DNA of 30,538 nucleotides. It comes from Chryseobacterium indologenes (lineage in GTDB: Bacteria; Bacteroidota; Bacteroidia; Flavobacteriales; Weeksellaceae). Location of the stretch: assembly GCA_002439165.1 (NCBI GenBank), contig DJTE01000044.1, positions 1 through 30,538 of the forward strand, given 5' to 3'. Shown one piece after another: positions 10,051 to 17,733 of the stretch. The notes beneath the pieces were generated by a model that worked only from the letters and a program-made list of their open reading frames with translations, searched no databases and was not told where the DNA came from. The translations under genes and the position numbers were made by a program. Numbering within the stretch: the first letter of the stretch is position 1; every line of letters starts with the position of its first letter.

Positions 10051-10092
10051 ATGATTTATGTTTCTTTAACAGAATTATTTTAACATTATATT

Positions 10093-10100
10093 TATATTTG
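10093..10100 (+). promoter_or_regulatory. -7 promoter element of fabD
   Basis: TATATTTG matches TAnnTTTG and lies 20 bp upstream of the fabD ATG, the same distance as for the LysM gene. The -33 region is AT-rich without a clear TTG. Confidence 0.55.
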
Positions 10101-10120
10101 CATAATATTTAATTCAATAC

Positions 10121-10996
10121 ATGAAAGCACTTGTATTTCCTGGGCAGGGTTCTCAGTTTGTCGGAATGGGAAAAGAATTGTATGATTCCAGAAAAGATAT
10201 CAAAGACCTGATGGAATCAGCCAATGAAATCTTAGGTTTCGATATTCTTTCCATTATGTTTAACGGAACAGATGGAGATCTTAAAAAAACAGAGGTTACC
10301 CAGCCTTCTATATTTATACATTCAGTAGCTGCTTTGAAAGCAGTAAACGGTCTTGGAGCTGAAATGGTTGCAGGACATTCCTTAGGAGAATTTTCAGCAT
10401 TGGTTGCCAACGGAGTTCTCTCTTTTGACGACGGTCTTAAACTGGTTTCCGAAAGGGCTAAGGCAATGCAGGAAGCCTGTGATGCCAATCCAAGCTCTAT
10501 GGCTGCTATTTTAGGCCTTGAAGATGCTAAAGTTGAAGAAATCTGTGCGCAGATCAGTGGTATTGTGGTGCCTGCTAATTACAACTGTCCGGGACAGCTG
10601 GTTATTTCAGGAGAAACTCCGGCAGTAGAAGAAGCCTGTGCAAAACTGAAAGAAGCAGGAGCAAAAAGAGCACTTCTTCTTCCTGTAAACGGAGCGTTCC
10701 ACTCACCTTTGATGCAGCCGGCGCAGGAAAGACTGGCAGCAGCTATCGAAAAAACTAAATTCAGAAAAGCAACTATTCCGGTTTACCAGAATATTACCAC
10801 TACGGCAATTACCAATCCTGATGAGATCAAGCAGAATCTTATTGCTCAGCTTACGGGACCTGTAAAATGGACTCAGTCCGTTCAGAATATGATCAAAGAC
10901 GGGGCTTCCAATTTTGTAGAAGTTGGTCCCGGAAAAACCCTTCAGGGACTGATCAAGAAAATTGATGCGTCTGTGGAAGTGGCTTCAGCAATCTAA
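10121..10996 (+). CDS. fabD: Malonyl-CoA:ACP S-malonyltransferase FabD
   Basis: Cytoplasmic enzyme that transfers malonate from CoA to acyl-carrier protein for type II fatty-acid synthesis. The 291-residue length is normal. The N-terminus has the glycine/glutamine motif FPGQGSQ. The nucleophile Ser87 sits in GHSLGEFSAL, and the partner His194 sits in NGAFHSPLM. The C-terminal VEVGPGKTLQGL segment is also typical. It has its own -7 element and is followed after 11 bp by the GHMP kinase gene, so the two are likely co-transcribed. Confidence 0.97.
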   Translation: MKALVFPGQGSQFVGMGKELYDSRKDIKDLMESANEILGFDILSIMFNGTDGDLKKTEVTQPSIFIHSVAALKAVNGLGAEMVAGHSLGEFSALVANGVLSFDDGLKLVSERAKAMQEACDANPSSMAAILGLEDAKVEEICAQISGIVVPANYNCPGQLVISGETPAVEEACAKLKEAGAKRALLLPVNGAFHSPLMQPAQERLAAAIEKTKFRKATIPVYQNITTTAITNPDEIKQNLIAQLTGPVKWTQSVQNMIKDGASNFVEVGPGKTLQGLIKKIDASVEVASAI

Positions 10997-11007
10997 ATAA
11001 AAACAAT

Positions 11008-11910
11008 ATGGGCGAAATATTTTCACCGGGAAAGCTTATGCTTACTTCAGAATATTTCGCAATAGACGGAGCTCTTGTCTTAGCAGTACCAACACGGCTC
11101 GGACAAGAGCTTTCTTTTAAAGAAAGGCATGATGGAAATTCCCTTATTATCTGGGAAGCCTACCATCAGAATAAATTATGGCTGAAAGCAGTTATCAGCT
11201 ATAAAAACTGGCAGATTCTTGAAACTAACCTGCCATCCGCCGCTGAATTTATCCTCAAAACACTGAAAAATGTTCAGCAGCTTTCGGAGACCCGGTTCAA
11301 AAAAAATTCTTCCTATGATCTGAAGACCAATCTTCAGTTTCCGGCAGATTACGGATTGGGAAGCAGTTCAACCTTAATGAATAACCTCGCCGAATGGTCC
11401 GGCATCGATCCTTTTCATCTAAACAGCATCAGTCTTGGCGGAAGCGGATATGATATTGCCGTAGCCAAAGAAAGATCAGCAGTACTTTTTAAAAATAAAC
11501 CTCAAATCTGGTACGAAAAAGCAGATTTTAACCCTTCATTCAAAAATGAGCTTATTTTTATCCACTTAAATCAGAAGCAGGACAGCCGGGAAGGGATTAA
11601 CCTTTACAAATCAAAAATAAAGTCTCCGGAACTTATTGAAGAATTTTCGGATTTAACAAAAAAAGTTTTATTATGCAGTGAATTGGAAGTGTTTTCTGAA
11701 ATCATGATGCTGCATGAGCAGAAAATTTCAGATTTCATTGAAATTCCCACAGTTAAGGATAAATTTTTCACCGATTGCCCGGTTTTTGTTAAAAGTCTGG
11801 GTGCATGGGGCGGAGATTTTGTAATGAGCACCAAATTTGAAGGCTTTAAGGACTATTTTTGGGGAAAAGGTTTTACCCGTGTTTTTGAATGGTCTGAAAT
11901 AATAAATTAA
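11008..11910 (+). CDS. GYDIA-family GHMP kinase (mevalonate-kinase-like)
   Basis: Small-molecule kinase of the GHMP superfamily, 300 residues. The N-terminal FSPGKLMLTSEYFAIDGALVL resembles the start of mevalonate kinases. The phosphate-binding loop is GLGSSST (residues 116-122). The family-defining sequence GGSGYDIAVA contains G147-Y148-D149-I150-A151. The substrate is not proven. Flavobacteriia generally make isoprenoids by the mevalonate pathway, and kinases of this subfamily are often associated with it, so a mevalonate or phosphomevalonate kinase role is a reasonable inference. No other pathway gene lies in the window. It starts 11 bp after fabD and ends at a short terminator. Confidence 0.85.
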   Translation: MGEIFSPGKLMLTSEYFAIDGALVLAVPTRLGQELSFKERHDGNSLIIWEAYHQNKLWLKAVISYKNWQILETNLPSAAEFILKTLKNVQQLSETRFKKNSSYDLKTNLQFPADYGLGSSSTLMNNLAEWSGIDPFHLNSISLGGSGYDIAVAKERSAVLFKNKPQIWYEKADFNPSFKNELIFIHLNQKQDSREGINLYKSKIKSPELIEEFSDLTKKVLLCSELEVFSEIMMLHEQKISDFIEIPTVKDKFFTDCPVFVKSLGAWGGDFVMSTKFEGFKDYFWGKGFTRVFEWSEIIN

Positions 11911-11915
11911 TAATC

Positions 11916-11939
11916 AACAGGTTATAATCCTGTTTTTTT
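11916..11939 (+). terminator. Intrinsic terminator after the fabD-GHMP kinase unit
   Basis: A short 6-bp stem (AACAGG with CCTGTT) encloses a 7-nt loop and is followed by a T tract. It lies five bases after the kinase stop codon. Confidence 0.65.
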
Positions 11940-11997
11940 ATTTGTCATTCTGACTTATATCATTATATTTAAACCACCTTTAACAAATAATTAATAT

Positions 11998-12005
11998 TAA
12001 TTTTG
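11998..12005 (+). promoter_or_regulatory. -7 promoter element of pckA
   Basis: TAATTTTG matches TAnnTTTG and is 35 bp upstream of the pckA ATG. It follows the terminator of the preceding unit. The -33 region has no convincing TTG. Confidence 0.5.
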
Positions 12006-12040
12006 TTGAACCCAATAAAGAAATAGAAAATATAAGTAAA

Positions 12041-13657
12041 ATGAAACACGCTAAAATCATCCAGGATTTAGAGAAATTAGGGATTAAAGGAAATTACGAG
12101 GTGGTATATAACCCTTCTTACGAGGAATTATACCAGGCTGAAGTGTCTCCTGAAAATCAGGGCTTTGAGAAAGCTGAGCTTACGGAATCTGGTGCAGTAT
12201 CAGTAAAAACAGGAATTTTCACAGGTCGTTCACCTAAAGACAGATATATTGTTCAGGATGATGTTACGAGAGATACGATTTTCTGGGACGGAAAAGTAAA
12301 CCTTCCTACAACAGCGGAAATTTTTGACTCTTGTAAAGGATTAGTGCTGAACCAGCTTGCCGAAGCTAAGAAAATCTATGTTGTTGATGCTTTCTGCGGA
12401 ACCAATACAGATACAAGACTGAAAGTAAGGTTCATCGTTGAAGTAGCGTGGCAGGCCCATTTCGTTACGAATATGTTCATCCGTCCTTCCCACTACGAGC
12501 TTGAGAACTTCGGAGAACCTGATTTCACTGTTATCAACGGTTCCAAAACAACCAATCCGAACTGGGAAGCTCAGGGATTACACTCAGAAAACTTCATCAT
12601 GTTCAATCTTACAGAAAAACTTCAGATCATTGGAGGTACCTGGTACGGAGGTGAAATGAAGAAAGGTATGTTTGCTATGATGAATTATTATCTTCCTTTA
12701 AAAGGAATGGCTTCTATGCACTGTTCCGCGAACGTTGGTGAAGAAGGAGATGTAGCTCTTTTCTTCGGCCTTTCAGGAACAGGTAAAACCACCTTATCTG
12801 CTGACCCTAAAAGATATCTTATCGGTGACGACGAACACGGCTGGGATCACAACGGAGTATTCAACTACGAAGGTGGTTGCTATGCTAAAGTAATCGATCT
12901 TTCCGAAGAAAAAGAACCGGATATTTTCAGAGCAATCAAAAGAGATGCGCTATTGGAAAATGTAGTCATAAACAACGGTGTTGCTGACTATAAAGACGGA
13001 TCTATCACTGAAAATACAAGAGTATCTTATCCAATTTATCATATCAATAAAATTGTTCTTCCTTCAAAAGCAGGACATGCTAAAAAGATCGTTTATCTTT
13101 CCGCAGATGCGTTCGGAGTACTTCCTCCGGTTTCCATCTTGGATGATAACCAGGCACAGTACCACTTCCTTTGCGGATATACTTCCAAGTTAGCCGGAAC
13201 AGAAAGAGGAATTACTGAACCTCAGCCGTCTTTCTCTCCTGCATTCGGAGAAGCATTCCTTACCCTTCACCCGACCATGTATTCTAAAACACTGATCGGA
13301 AAAATGAAAGAACACGGAGCAAAAGCTTATCTGGTAAACACTGGATGGAACGGAACAGGAAACAGAATCTCTTTAAAGGATACAAGAGCAATTATTGATG
13401 CGATCATTGATGGATCTATTGATAATGCGCCTAAAACAAGAGTTCCGGTCATGAACCTTGAAATTCCTACACAGCTTCCAAATGTTTCCGAAGGTATCCT
13501 TGATCCTAGAGAAACATACAGCAATGCTTCCGAGTGGGAAACAAAAGCAAAAGACCTTGCTGCAAGATATATCAAAAACTTTGAGCAGTACTGTGATACT
13601 GAAGAAGGAAGAAAACTGATTGCTTCAGGGCCTCAATTGCAAGAACAGACTATCTAA
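12041..13657 (+). CDS. pckA: ATP-dependent phosphoenolpyruvate carboxykinase PckA
   Basis: Cytoplasmic gluconeogenic enzyme that converts oxaloacetate and ATP to phosphoenolpyruvate, CO2 and ADP. The 538-residue length is that of the ATP-dependent class. Seen motifs are TGRSPKDRYIV near the N-terminus (oxaloacetate-binding Arg), GLSGTGKT (residues 243-250, the phosphate loop), and LIGDDEHGWD with the metal-binding Asp pair. The segment ENTRVSYPIYHI and the C-terminal ALHP-like LTLHPTMYS are also typical. The gene stands alone between a promoter and a strong terminator. Confidence 0.98.
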   Translation: MKHAKIIQDLEKLGIKGNYEVVYNPSYEELYQAEVSPENQGFEKAELTESGAVSVKTGIFTGRSPKDRYIVQDDVTRDTIFWDGKVNLPTTAEIFDSCKGLVLNQLAEAKKIYVVDAFCGTNTDTRLKVRFIVEVAWQAHFVTNMFIRPSHYELENFGEPDFTVINGSKTTNPNWEAQGLHSENFIMFNLTEKLQIIGGTWYGGEMKKGMFAMMNYYLPLKGMASMHCSANVGEEGDVALFFGLSGTGKTTLSADPKRYLIGDDEHGWDHNGVFNYEGGCYAKVIDLSEEKEPDIFRAIKRDALLENVVINNGVADYKDGSITENTRVSYPIYHINKIVLPSKAGHAKKIVYLSADAFGVLPPVSILDDNQAQYHFLCGYTSKLAGTERGITEPQPSFSPAFGEAFLTLHPTMYSKTLIGKMKEHGAKAYLVNTGWNGTGNRISLKDTRAIIDAIIDGSIDNAPKTRVPVMNLEIPTQLPNVSEGILDPRETYSNASEWETKAKDLAARYIKNFEQYCDTEEGRKLIASGPQLQEQTI

Positions 13658-13682
13658 CTAATCAGATATTGTACAAATACAG

Positions 13683-13707
13683 AGCCTCATCACAGATGGG
13701 GCTTTTT
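13683..13707 (+). terminator. Intrinsic terminator of pckA
   Basis: A 9-bp stem (AGCCTCATC with GATGGGGCT, one G-T pair) has a 3-nt loop and is followed by a T tract. It lies 25 bp after the pckA stop. Confidence 0.88.
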
Positions 13708-13729
13708 ACATTATAAGTGGGTTGGAAAA

Positions 13730-13890
13730 CGCAAGAGACGCAAAAGACTTTAAATTATTATATTGTTTTAAGGCGCAGGAAAATCAAAAATTTTCAGCAA
13801 GTTTATATGAAATAGGCGGTATCAATTTTATCGGAGATAAAATCATTGCGCCTTATTAATGCAGTATAAAAATGTTTTTGCGACTTTGCG
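13730..13890. repeat. Long imperfect palindrome in the pckA-aroQ gap
   Basis: The 310-bp gap between pckA and aroQ has no gene. Its core is a nested inverted repeat. The outer arms are CGCAAGAGACGCAAAAG (13730-13746) and TTTTTGCGACTTTGCG (13875-13890). The inner arms are AAGGCGCA (13770-13777) and TGCGCCTT (13847-13854). The spacings between outer and inner arms are similar on both sides (23 and 20 bp). A perfect 7-bp hairpin lies inside (TTTTATC-GGA-GATAAAA, 13826-13842). It could be a decayed mobile repeat unit or encode a structured transcript. No transposase is present. Confidence 0.5.
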
Positions 13891-13930
13891 TACACCAACA
13901 TTATGCACTTAATCTAAAAAAATCCGCATT

Positions 13931-13948
13931 ATCTGCAGAATCAGCGGG
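13931..13948 (-). repeat. Copy of an intergenic CCCGCTGAT-N4-CAGAT repeat
   Basis: Read on the minus strand, this is CCCGCTGAT-N4-CAGAT. The same 18-bp pattern recurs on the plus strand at 30519-30536. Both copies are intergenic, which suggests a dispersed repeat family. Confidence 0.5.
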
Positions 13949-13967
13949 CGAAATATTACATCCGGAA

Positions 13968-14375
13968 TTATTTTAAACTAAGGATAGCTAACCGATATCC
14001 ATCCATTCCGAATCCGGATAAAACCGCATCACAATTGGCCGCAGTTACAGACTTCTGGCGGAATTCCTCACGTTTGTATATATTGCTGATATGCACTTCG
14101 GTTTTCGGCTTCCTGATATTCTTTAAACAGTCTGCAATAGCATAAGAATAGTGTGTGTAGGCACCCGGATTGATGATTAATGCTTCAAAATCATCTCTTT
14201 GCAGCCTGTTGATAATTTCTCCTTCAGTATTAGACTGATAATAGTCCAGTTCATGAGCAGGGAACTCATTTTTAAGTTCTGTAAAGCAGGTTTCCATAGA
14301 GATATTTCCATAAATCTCCGGTTCTCTTGTGCCCAGCAGGTTTAGATTGGGTCCGTTGACAATTAAAATTTTCAT
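13968..14375 (-). CDS. aroQ: Type II 3-dehydroquinate dehydratase AroQ
   Basis: Shikimate-pathway enzyme that dehydrates 3-dehydroquinate to 3-dehydroshikimate, normally a dodecamer in the cytoplasm. It has 135 residues, slightly short for the class (about 140-150) but with all active-site segments. NGPNLNLLG is at the N-terminus. The lid holds R17 and the catalytic Y22 in GTREPEIYG. NPGAYTHYSYAI contains N69 and H75, and EVHISN contains H95. The short C-terminus ends GFGMDGYRLAILSLK. It is the only minus-strand gene in this part of the window and stands apart from other aromatic amino-acid genes. Confidence 0.96.
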   Translation of the reverse strand: MKILIVNGPNLNLLGTREPEIYGNISMETCFTELKNEFPAHELDYYQSNTEGEIINRLQRDDFEALIINPGAYTHYSYAIADCLKNIRKPKTEVHISNIYKREEFRQKSVTAANCDAVLSGFGMDGYRLAILSLK

Positions 14376-14565
14376 TCTATAAATTTAGAAAGATTAGTTC
14401 AGCTGATGAAGCGTTTTCTTTCTTAATCTCAGTTTTTTATTCATTGAGATATTCATAATGATATTTATCATGTTTGTATAATTGATAATGATGTAATGCT
14501 TTGGTGTAGCGTATTTTAATTAAAAATTAACTTAATTTTTGAAAAATTTTCATTAAAAATTTATA

Positions 14566-14586
14566 AGTCTACTTGTTTTGTAGACT
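14566..14586. promoter_or_regulatory. Inverted repeat over the -33 box of the SAM-riboswitch promoter (candidate operator)
   Basis: A perfect 7-bp inverted repeat AGTCTAC-N7-GTAGACT has its spacer containing the TTG -33 box (14573-14575). A dimeric repressor bound here would block the promoter. Its regulator is unknown. An Rrf2/CymR-like sulfur regulator is one guess. Confidence 0.5.
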
Positions 14587-14603
14587 AATTGTTTTTAGAT
14601 TTG
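14573..14603 (+). promoter_or_regulatory. Promoter of the riboswitch-controlled SusC-SusD pair
   Basis: TTG (14573-14575), a 20-bp spacer and TAGATTTG (14596-14603) fit the Bacteroidota promoter consensus. The predicted transcript start, a few bases downstream, falls just before the riboswitch P1 helix at 14621. Confidence 0.7.
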
Positions 14604-14620
14604 CACTCATATTTCGATCG

Positions 14621-14716
14621 GCTTATAAAGAAAGATGGAGGGAACTGACCCTGTGAAATCTTAACAACCTGCCCCGGTGCAAGGTGTTACATTCAGCCTT
14701 TAAAGGAAAAATAAGC
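14621..14716 (+). promoter_or_regulatory. SAM-I (S-box) riboswitch
   Basis: The RNA has the SAM-I layout. The P1 helix is formed by GCTTAT (14621-14626) and ATAAGC (14711-14716). P2 is formed by AAGAT and ATCTT around GGAGGGA, CCC and a TGTGAA segment. The conserved CAACC follows, and then a GGTGCAAGGTGTTACA arm and a final CCTTTAAAGG helix. It senses S-adenosylmethionine and normally turns off methionine and sulfur genes when the ligand is abundant. It lies between a promoter and a SusC-type receptor gene rather than a methionine biosynthesis gene. The 425-bp gap 14376-14800 is otherwise AT-rich and holds no gene. Confidence 0.92.
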
Positions 14717-14739
14717 ATTTGGTTAATCGTATTTATCGA

Positions 14740-14777
14740 TGCCCTTTGCTGACTTTTCTGCAAAGGGCAAAATTTTA
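14740..14777 (+). terminator. Hairpin downstream of the SAM aptamer (probable expression platform)
   Basis: A perfect 10-bp stem (TGCCCTTTGC, 14740-14749, with GCAAAGGGCA, 14760-14769) has a 10-nt loop and is followed by AAATTTTAA. It sits between the aptamer and the start codon, as a regulated terminator would. The T tract is short and interrupted, so termination strength is uncertain. An AAAGG in the last aptamer helix could pair with the CCCTTT of the left arm as an alternative fold. Confidence 0.65.
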
Positions 14778-14800
14778 ATATATGATAAACAAAATTGATT

Positions 14801-17716
14801 ATGATTGCTAAAAAATTAATTAATTCTAAAGCCTGGATTCCTCCTGTTGCTGTATTTTTCCTGGGAATTGCCAGTGTAAACGCGCAGGAAACCAAACTGA
14901 AAAAAGATACGATCCGCGAAAAAGAAATTGATGAAGTCGTGGTGGTGGCTTATGGGAAGGCAAAAAGAAACAGCTATACAGGATCCGTAGCTACCATTTC
15001 CAGTGATAAAATCAACAACAGACCTGTTACCAATATTACAAAGGCACTGGAAGGACAGGTCCCGGGAATTCAGGCGGCAAGTGCTTCAGGACAACCGGGT
15101 TCCACGGCTTCCATCAGAATACGGGGAATCGGTTCCGTAAGTGCTTCCAGTGATCCGCTTTTTGTGGTAGACGGAATTCCTTTTGACGGAAACATCAATT
15201 CTATCAGTCCGAATGATATTGAATCCATCAGTGTACTTAAAGATGCTACGGCAAGTGCTTTGTATGGTTCAAGGGGTGCAAATGGAATCATCATCATTAC
15301 CACCAAATCCGGTAAAAAAGGAGAAGCAAAGATCAATTTCAATATCAGCCAGGGATTTTCCGGAAGAGCGGTTAAGGATTACGAACAGGTGAGTACAGAT
15401 CAGTATTTCCAGTTGTACTGGGAGGCATTGAGAAACGGGTATAAATCTGATAAAATCTCTTTACAGCAGGCTGCACAGATGGCTTCGGACAATCTGGTTT
15501 CCTCTTTGGGAATCAATCCGTACGGGCCGGGATATCCGAATCCGGTAGGAACAGACGGTAAACTTATTCCGGGAGCAAAAGCTTTGTGGAATGACGACTG
15601 GAGAGACGTGCTTCAGAGAATGGCCTCCAGGAATCAGGTTGATTTCGATGTCAGCGGGGGAAGTGATAAAAGTAATTATTTCTTTTCACTGGGGTATCTG
15701 GATGATAAAGGAATTGCCATTGAATCCGGGTTTAAGAAATACAGCACACGTTTAAAACTCAATTCGGAAGTAAAAAAATGGCTGAATGTAGGGGTGAATT
15801 TAAGCTATACCAACAGTATTCAGCAGGCTCCTACCTCTTCGGATTCCAAAGCGAGCAATGTAATCCAGGCCGCAAGATCTGTCCCTTCTTTTTATCCGTA
15901 CTATGAAAGAAATCCGGACGGAAGTTACAGACTGAATGCAGCCGGAGACAGGATTTTCGATTTTGGAAAATACAGGCCGAGTAATGCGCTTCAGAACCAG
16001 AACCTCGCAGCCACACTGCCTTTGGATAAAAATGAAAACAGGGAAGATAACTTTTCAGGAAAAGGGTTCCTTGATTTCACTTTCCTGCCTGAGCTGAAAT
16101 TTAAATCAAGCTTCTCCGCAGACCTGGTGAACTATAACGGACATTATTACACCAATCCGATCCTGGGACAGGGGACCGAAACCGGAGGTTCGGTGAGCCG
16201 TTCCAATTCCAGAACATTCTCCTATACCACAAGTAATATCCTGACGTATGATAAAAAATTCGGACAGCATCATATCAATATCCTGGCAGGACAGGAGTTT
16301 TATAAATATGATTACCAGACGATTTCCGGGTCCAGAAGCCAGTTTTCTCTCCCATATTACTATGAGCCGGGTGCAGCAGCTTTGTTGGGAAGTTTTACAG
16401 GAAAGAGTGATAAACTGACGCTGTTAAGTTTCCTGGGAAAGGCTGAATATGATTTTAAAAATACCTATTTTCTTTCAGCATCAGCAAGAACAGACGGTTC
16501 ATCCCGTTTTTACGGAGATAACAGATGGGGGAAATTCTGGTCGGTAGGAGCTTCATGGAAAGCTTCCAACGAAGACTTTATTAAAGATCTGAACTTCTTT
16601 AACCAGCTGACTTTACGGGCAAGTTACGGAGGCCAGGGAAATGATAAACTGGGCACACTGTATGCCTATCAGGAATTATATAAATTTTACAATAACCTCG
16701 GCGAACCGGGAACCGTATTGAATAAAACAGCAACCAATGACGTAAAATGGGAAACCAATCTTAATTTCAATGCAGGACTTGAATTTGCCATCCTCAACAA
16801 CAGGATCAAAGGAAATATAGAATATTTTAAACGGAAGAGCCAGGACCTTTTATTCAATATGCCGACAGCTCCTTCACTGGGGATCAGTGATTTTCCGGCT
16901 AATATCGGAACGATACAGAATACCGGATTTGAATTTTCACTTTTCACAACCCCCATCAAAAATGATGATTTTGAATGGAATGTAGATGTAAATCTGAGTA
17001 CCCTGAAGAATAAGATCCTTAAACTTCCTAAAGGAACCGTCATCAGCGGAACAAAACGCATGCAGGAGGGTGGGTCTATCTATGATTTCTTTATCCAGGA
17101 ATGGAAAGGGGTAGATCCGGCTACCGGAAAACCTTTATGGAGATATATTTATCAGGATGAAAACGGAAATACAATAGACGGAACGACTTCGGAATACGGA
17201 AAAGCAACCAAAACCCCACAGGGATCTGCATTGCCAAAATTAACGGGGGGAATTACCACCAGTATTGCTTATAAGAACTTTGATTTTTCTGCCCTGCTTT
17301 CTTTCAGCTTAGGAGGAAAAATCCTGGATACGGATTATACATCCCTGATGAGCAACGGAAGTGCCGGCGGACGGGCTTGGAGCGCCGAAATGCTGAACAG
17401 GTGGACTCCGGATAACCCTTATACGGACGTACCTTCTCTAAGCACCACAACAAATAACTGGAATTCAAGCTCGTCCAGATTCCTGTACTCCGGATCATAT
17501 GCAAGACTTAAAAACGTAAATCTGGGCTATACACTTCCTTCAGATTATTTTGAAAAACTGGGACTGAAGAAATTCAGGATTTACATTCAGGCAGAAAACC
17601 TGCTGACATTCTACAAGCATAAAGGACTGGATCCTGAACAGGCATTGGACGGAACCACTTATTTCAGGTATCCGGCCATGAGAACGGTAACTTTCGGACT
17701 TCAGGCAACGCTTTAA
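14801..17716 (+). CDS. SusC/RagA-family TonB-dependent receptor under SAM-riboswitch control
   Basis: Outer-membrane TonB-dependent transporter of 971 residues paired with the SusD-like lipoprotein downstream. The ATG at 14801 was preferred over an in-frame TTG two codons upstream. The signal peptide ends at about residue 29 (GIASVNAQ). A TonB-box-like EIDEVVVVAYG follows, then the plug with DPLFVVDGIPFDG, IESISVLKDATASALYGSRGANG and IIITTKSGKKG, and a large barrel ending in TVTFGLQATL. As in the first receptor, the N-terminal carboxypeptidase-regulatory-like domain is absent. The S-box riboswitch in its leader implies that the substrate feeds methionine or sulfur metabolism (for example methionine, its derivatives, peptides, or another organosulfur compound). 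The exact ligand cannot be read from the sequence. Confidence 0.95.
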   Translation: MIAKKLINSKAWIPPVAVFFLGIASVNAQETKLKKDTIREKEIDEVVVVAYGKAKRNSYTGSVATISSDKINNRPVTNITKALEGQVPGIQAASASGQPGSTASIRIRGIGSVSASSDPLFVVDGIPFDGNINSISPNDIESISVLKDATASALYGSRGANGIIIITTKSGKKGEAKINFNISQGFSGRAVKDYEQVSTDQYFQLYWEALRNGYKSDKISLQQAAQMASDNLVSSLGINPYGPGYPNPVGTDGKLIPGAKALWNDDWRDVLQRMASRNQVDFDVSGGSDKSNYFFSLGYLDDKGIAIESGFKKYSTRLKLNSEVKKWLNVGVNLSYTNSIQQAPTSSDSKASNVIQAARSVPSFYPYYERNPDGSYRLNAAGDRIFDFGKYRPSNALQNQNLAATLPLDKNENREDNFSGKGFLDFTFLPELKFKSSFSADLVNYNGHYYTNPILGQGTETGGSVSRSNSRTFSYTTSNILTYDKKFGQHHINILAGQEFYKYDYQTISGSRSQFSLPYYYEPGAAALLGSFTGKSDKLTLLSFLGKAEYDFKNTYFLSASARTDGSSRFYGDNRWGKFWSVGASWKASNEDFIKDLNFFNQLTLRASYGGQGNDKLGTLYAYQELYKFYNNLGEPGTVLNKTATNDVKWETNLNFNAGLEFAILNNRIKGNIEYFKRKSQDLLFNMPTAPSLGISDFPANIGTIQNTGFEFSLFTTPIKNDDFEWNVDVNLSTLKNKILKLPKGTVISGTKRMQEGGSIYDFFIQEWKGVDPATGKPLWRYIYQDENGNTIDGTTSEYGKATKTPQGSALPKLTGGITTSIAYKNFDFSALLSFSLGGKILDTDYTSLMSNGSAGGRAWSAEMLNRWTPDNPYTDVPSLSTTTNNWNSSSSRFLYSGSYARLKNVNLGYTLPSDYFEKLGLKKFRIYIQAENLLTFYKHKGLDPEQALDGTTYFRYPAMRTVTFGLQATL

Positions 17717-17733
17717 CCCTTAAAATTGAAACA

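Noticed and set aside
13713..13967. CRISPR array or tRNA in the pckA-aroQ gap
   Set aside because: There are no regularly spaced direct repeats and no cloverleaf. The repeats are inverted, not direct.
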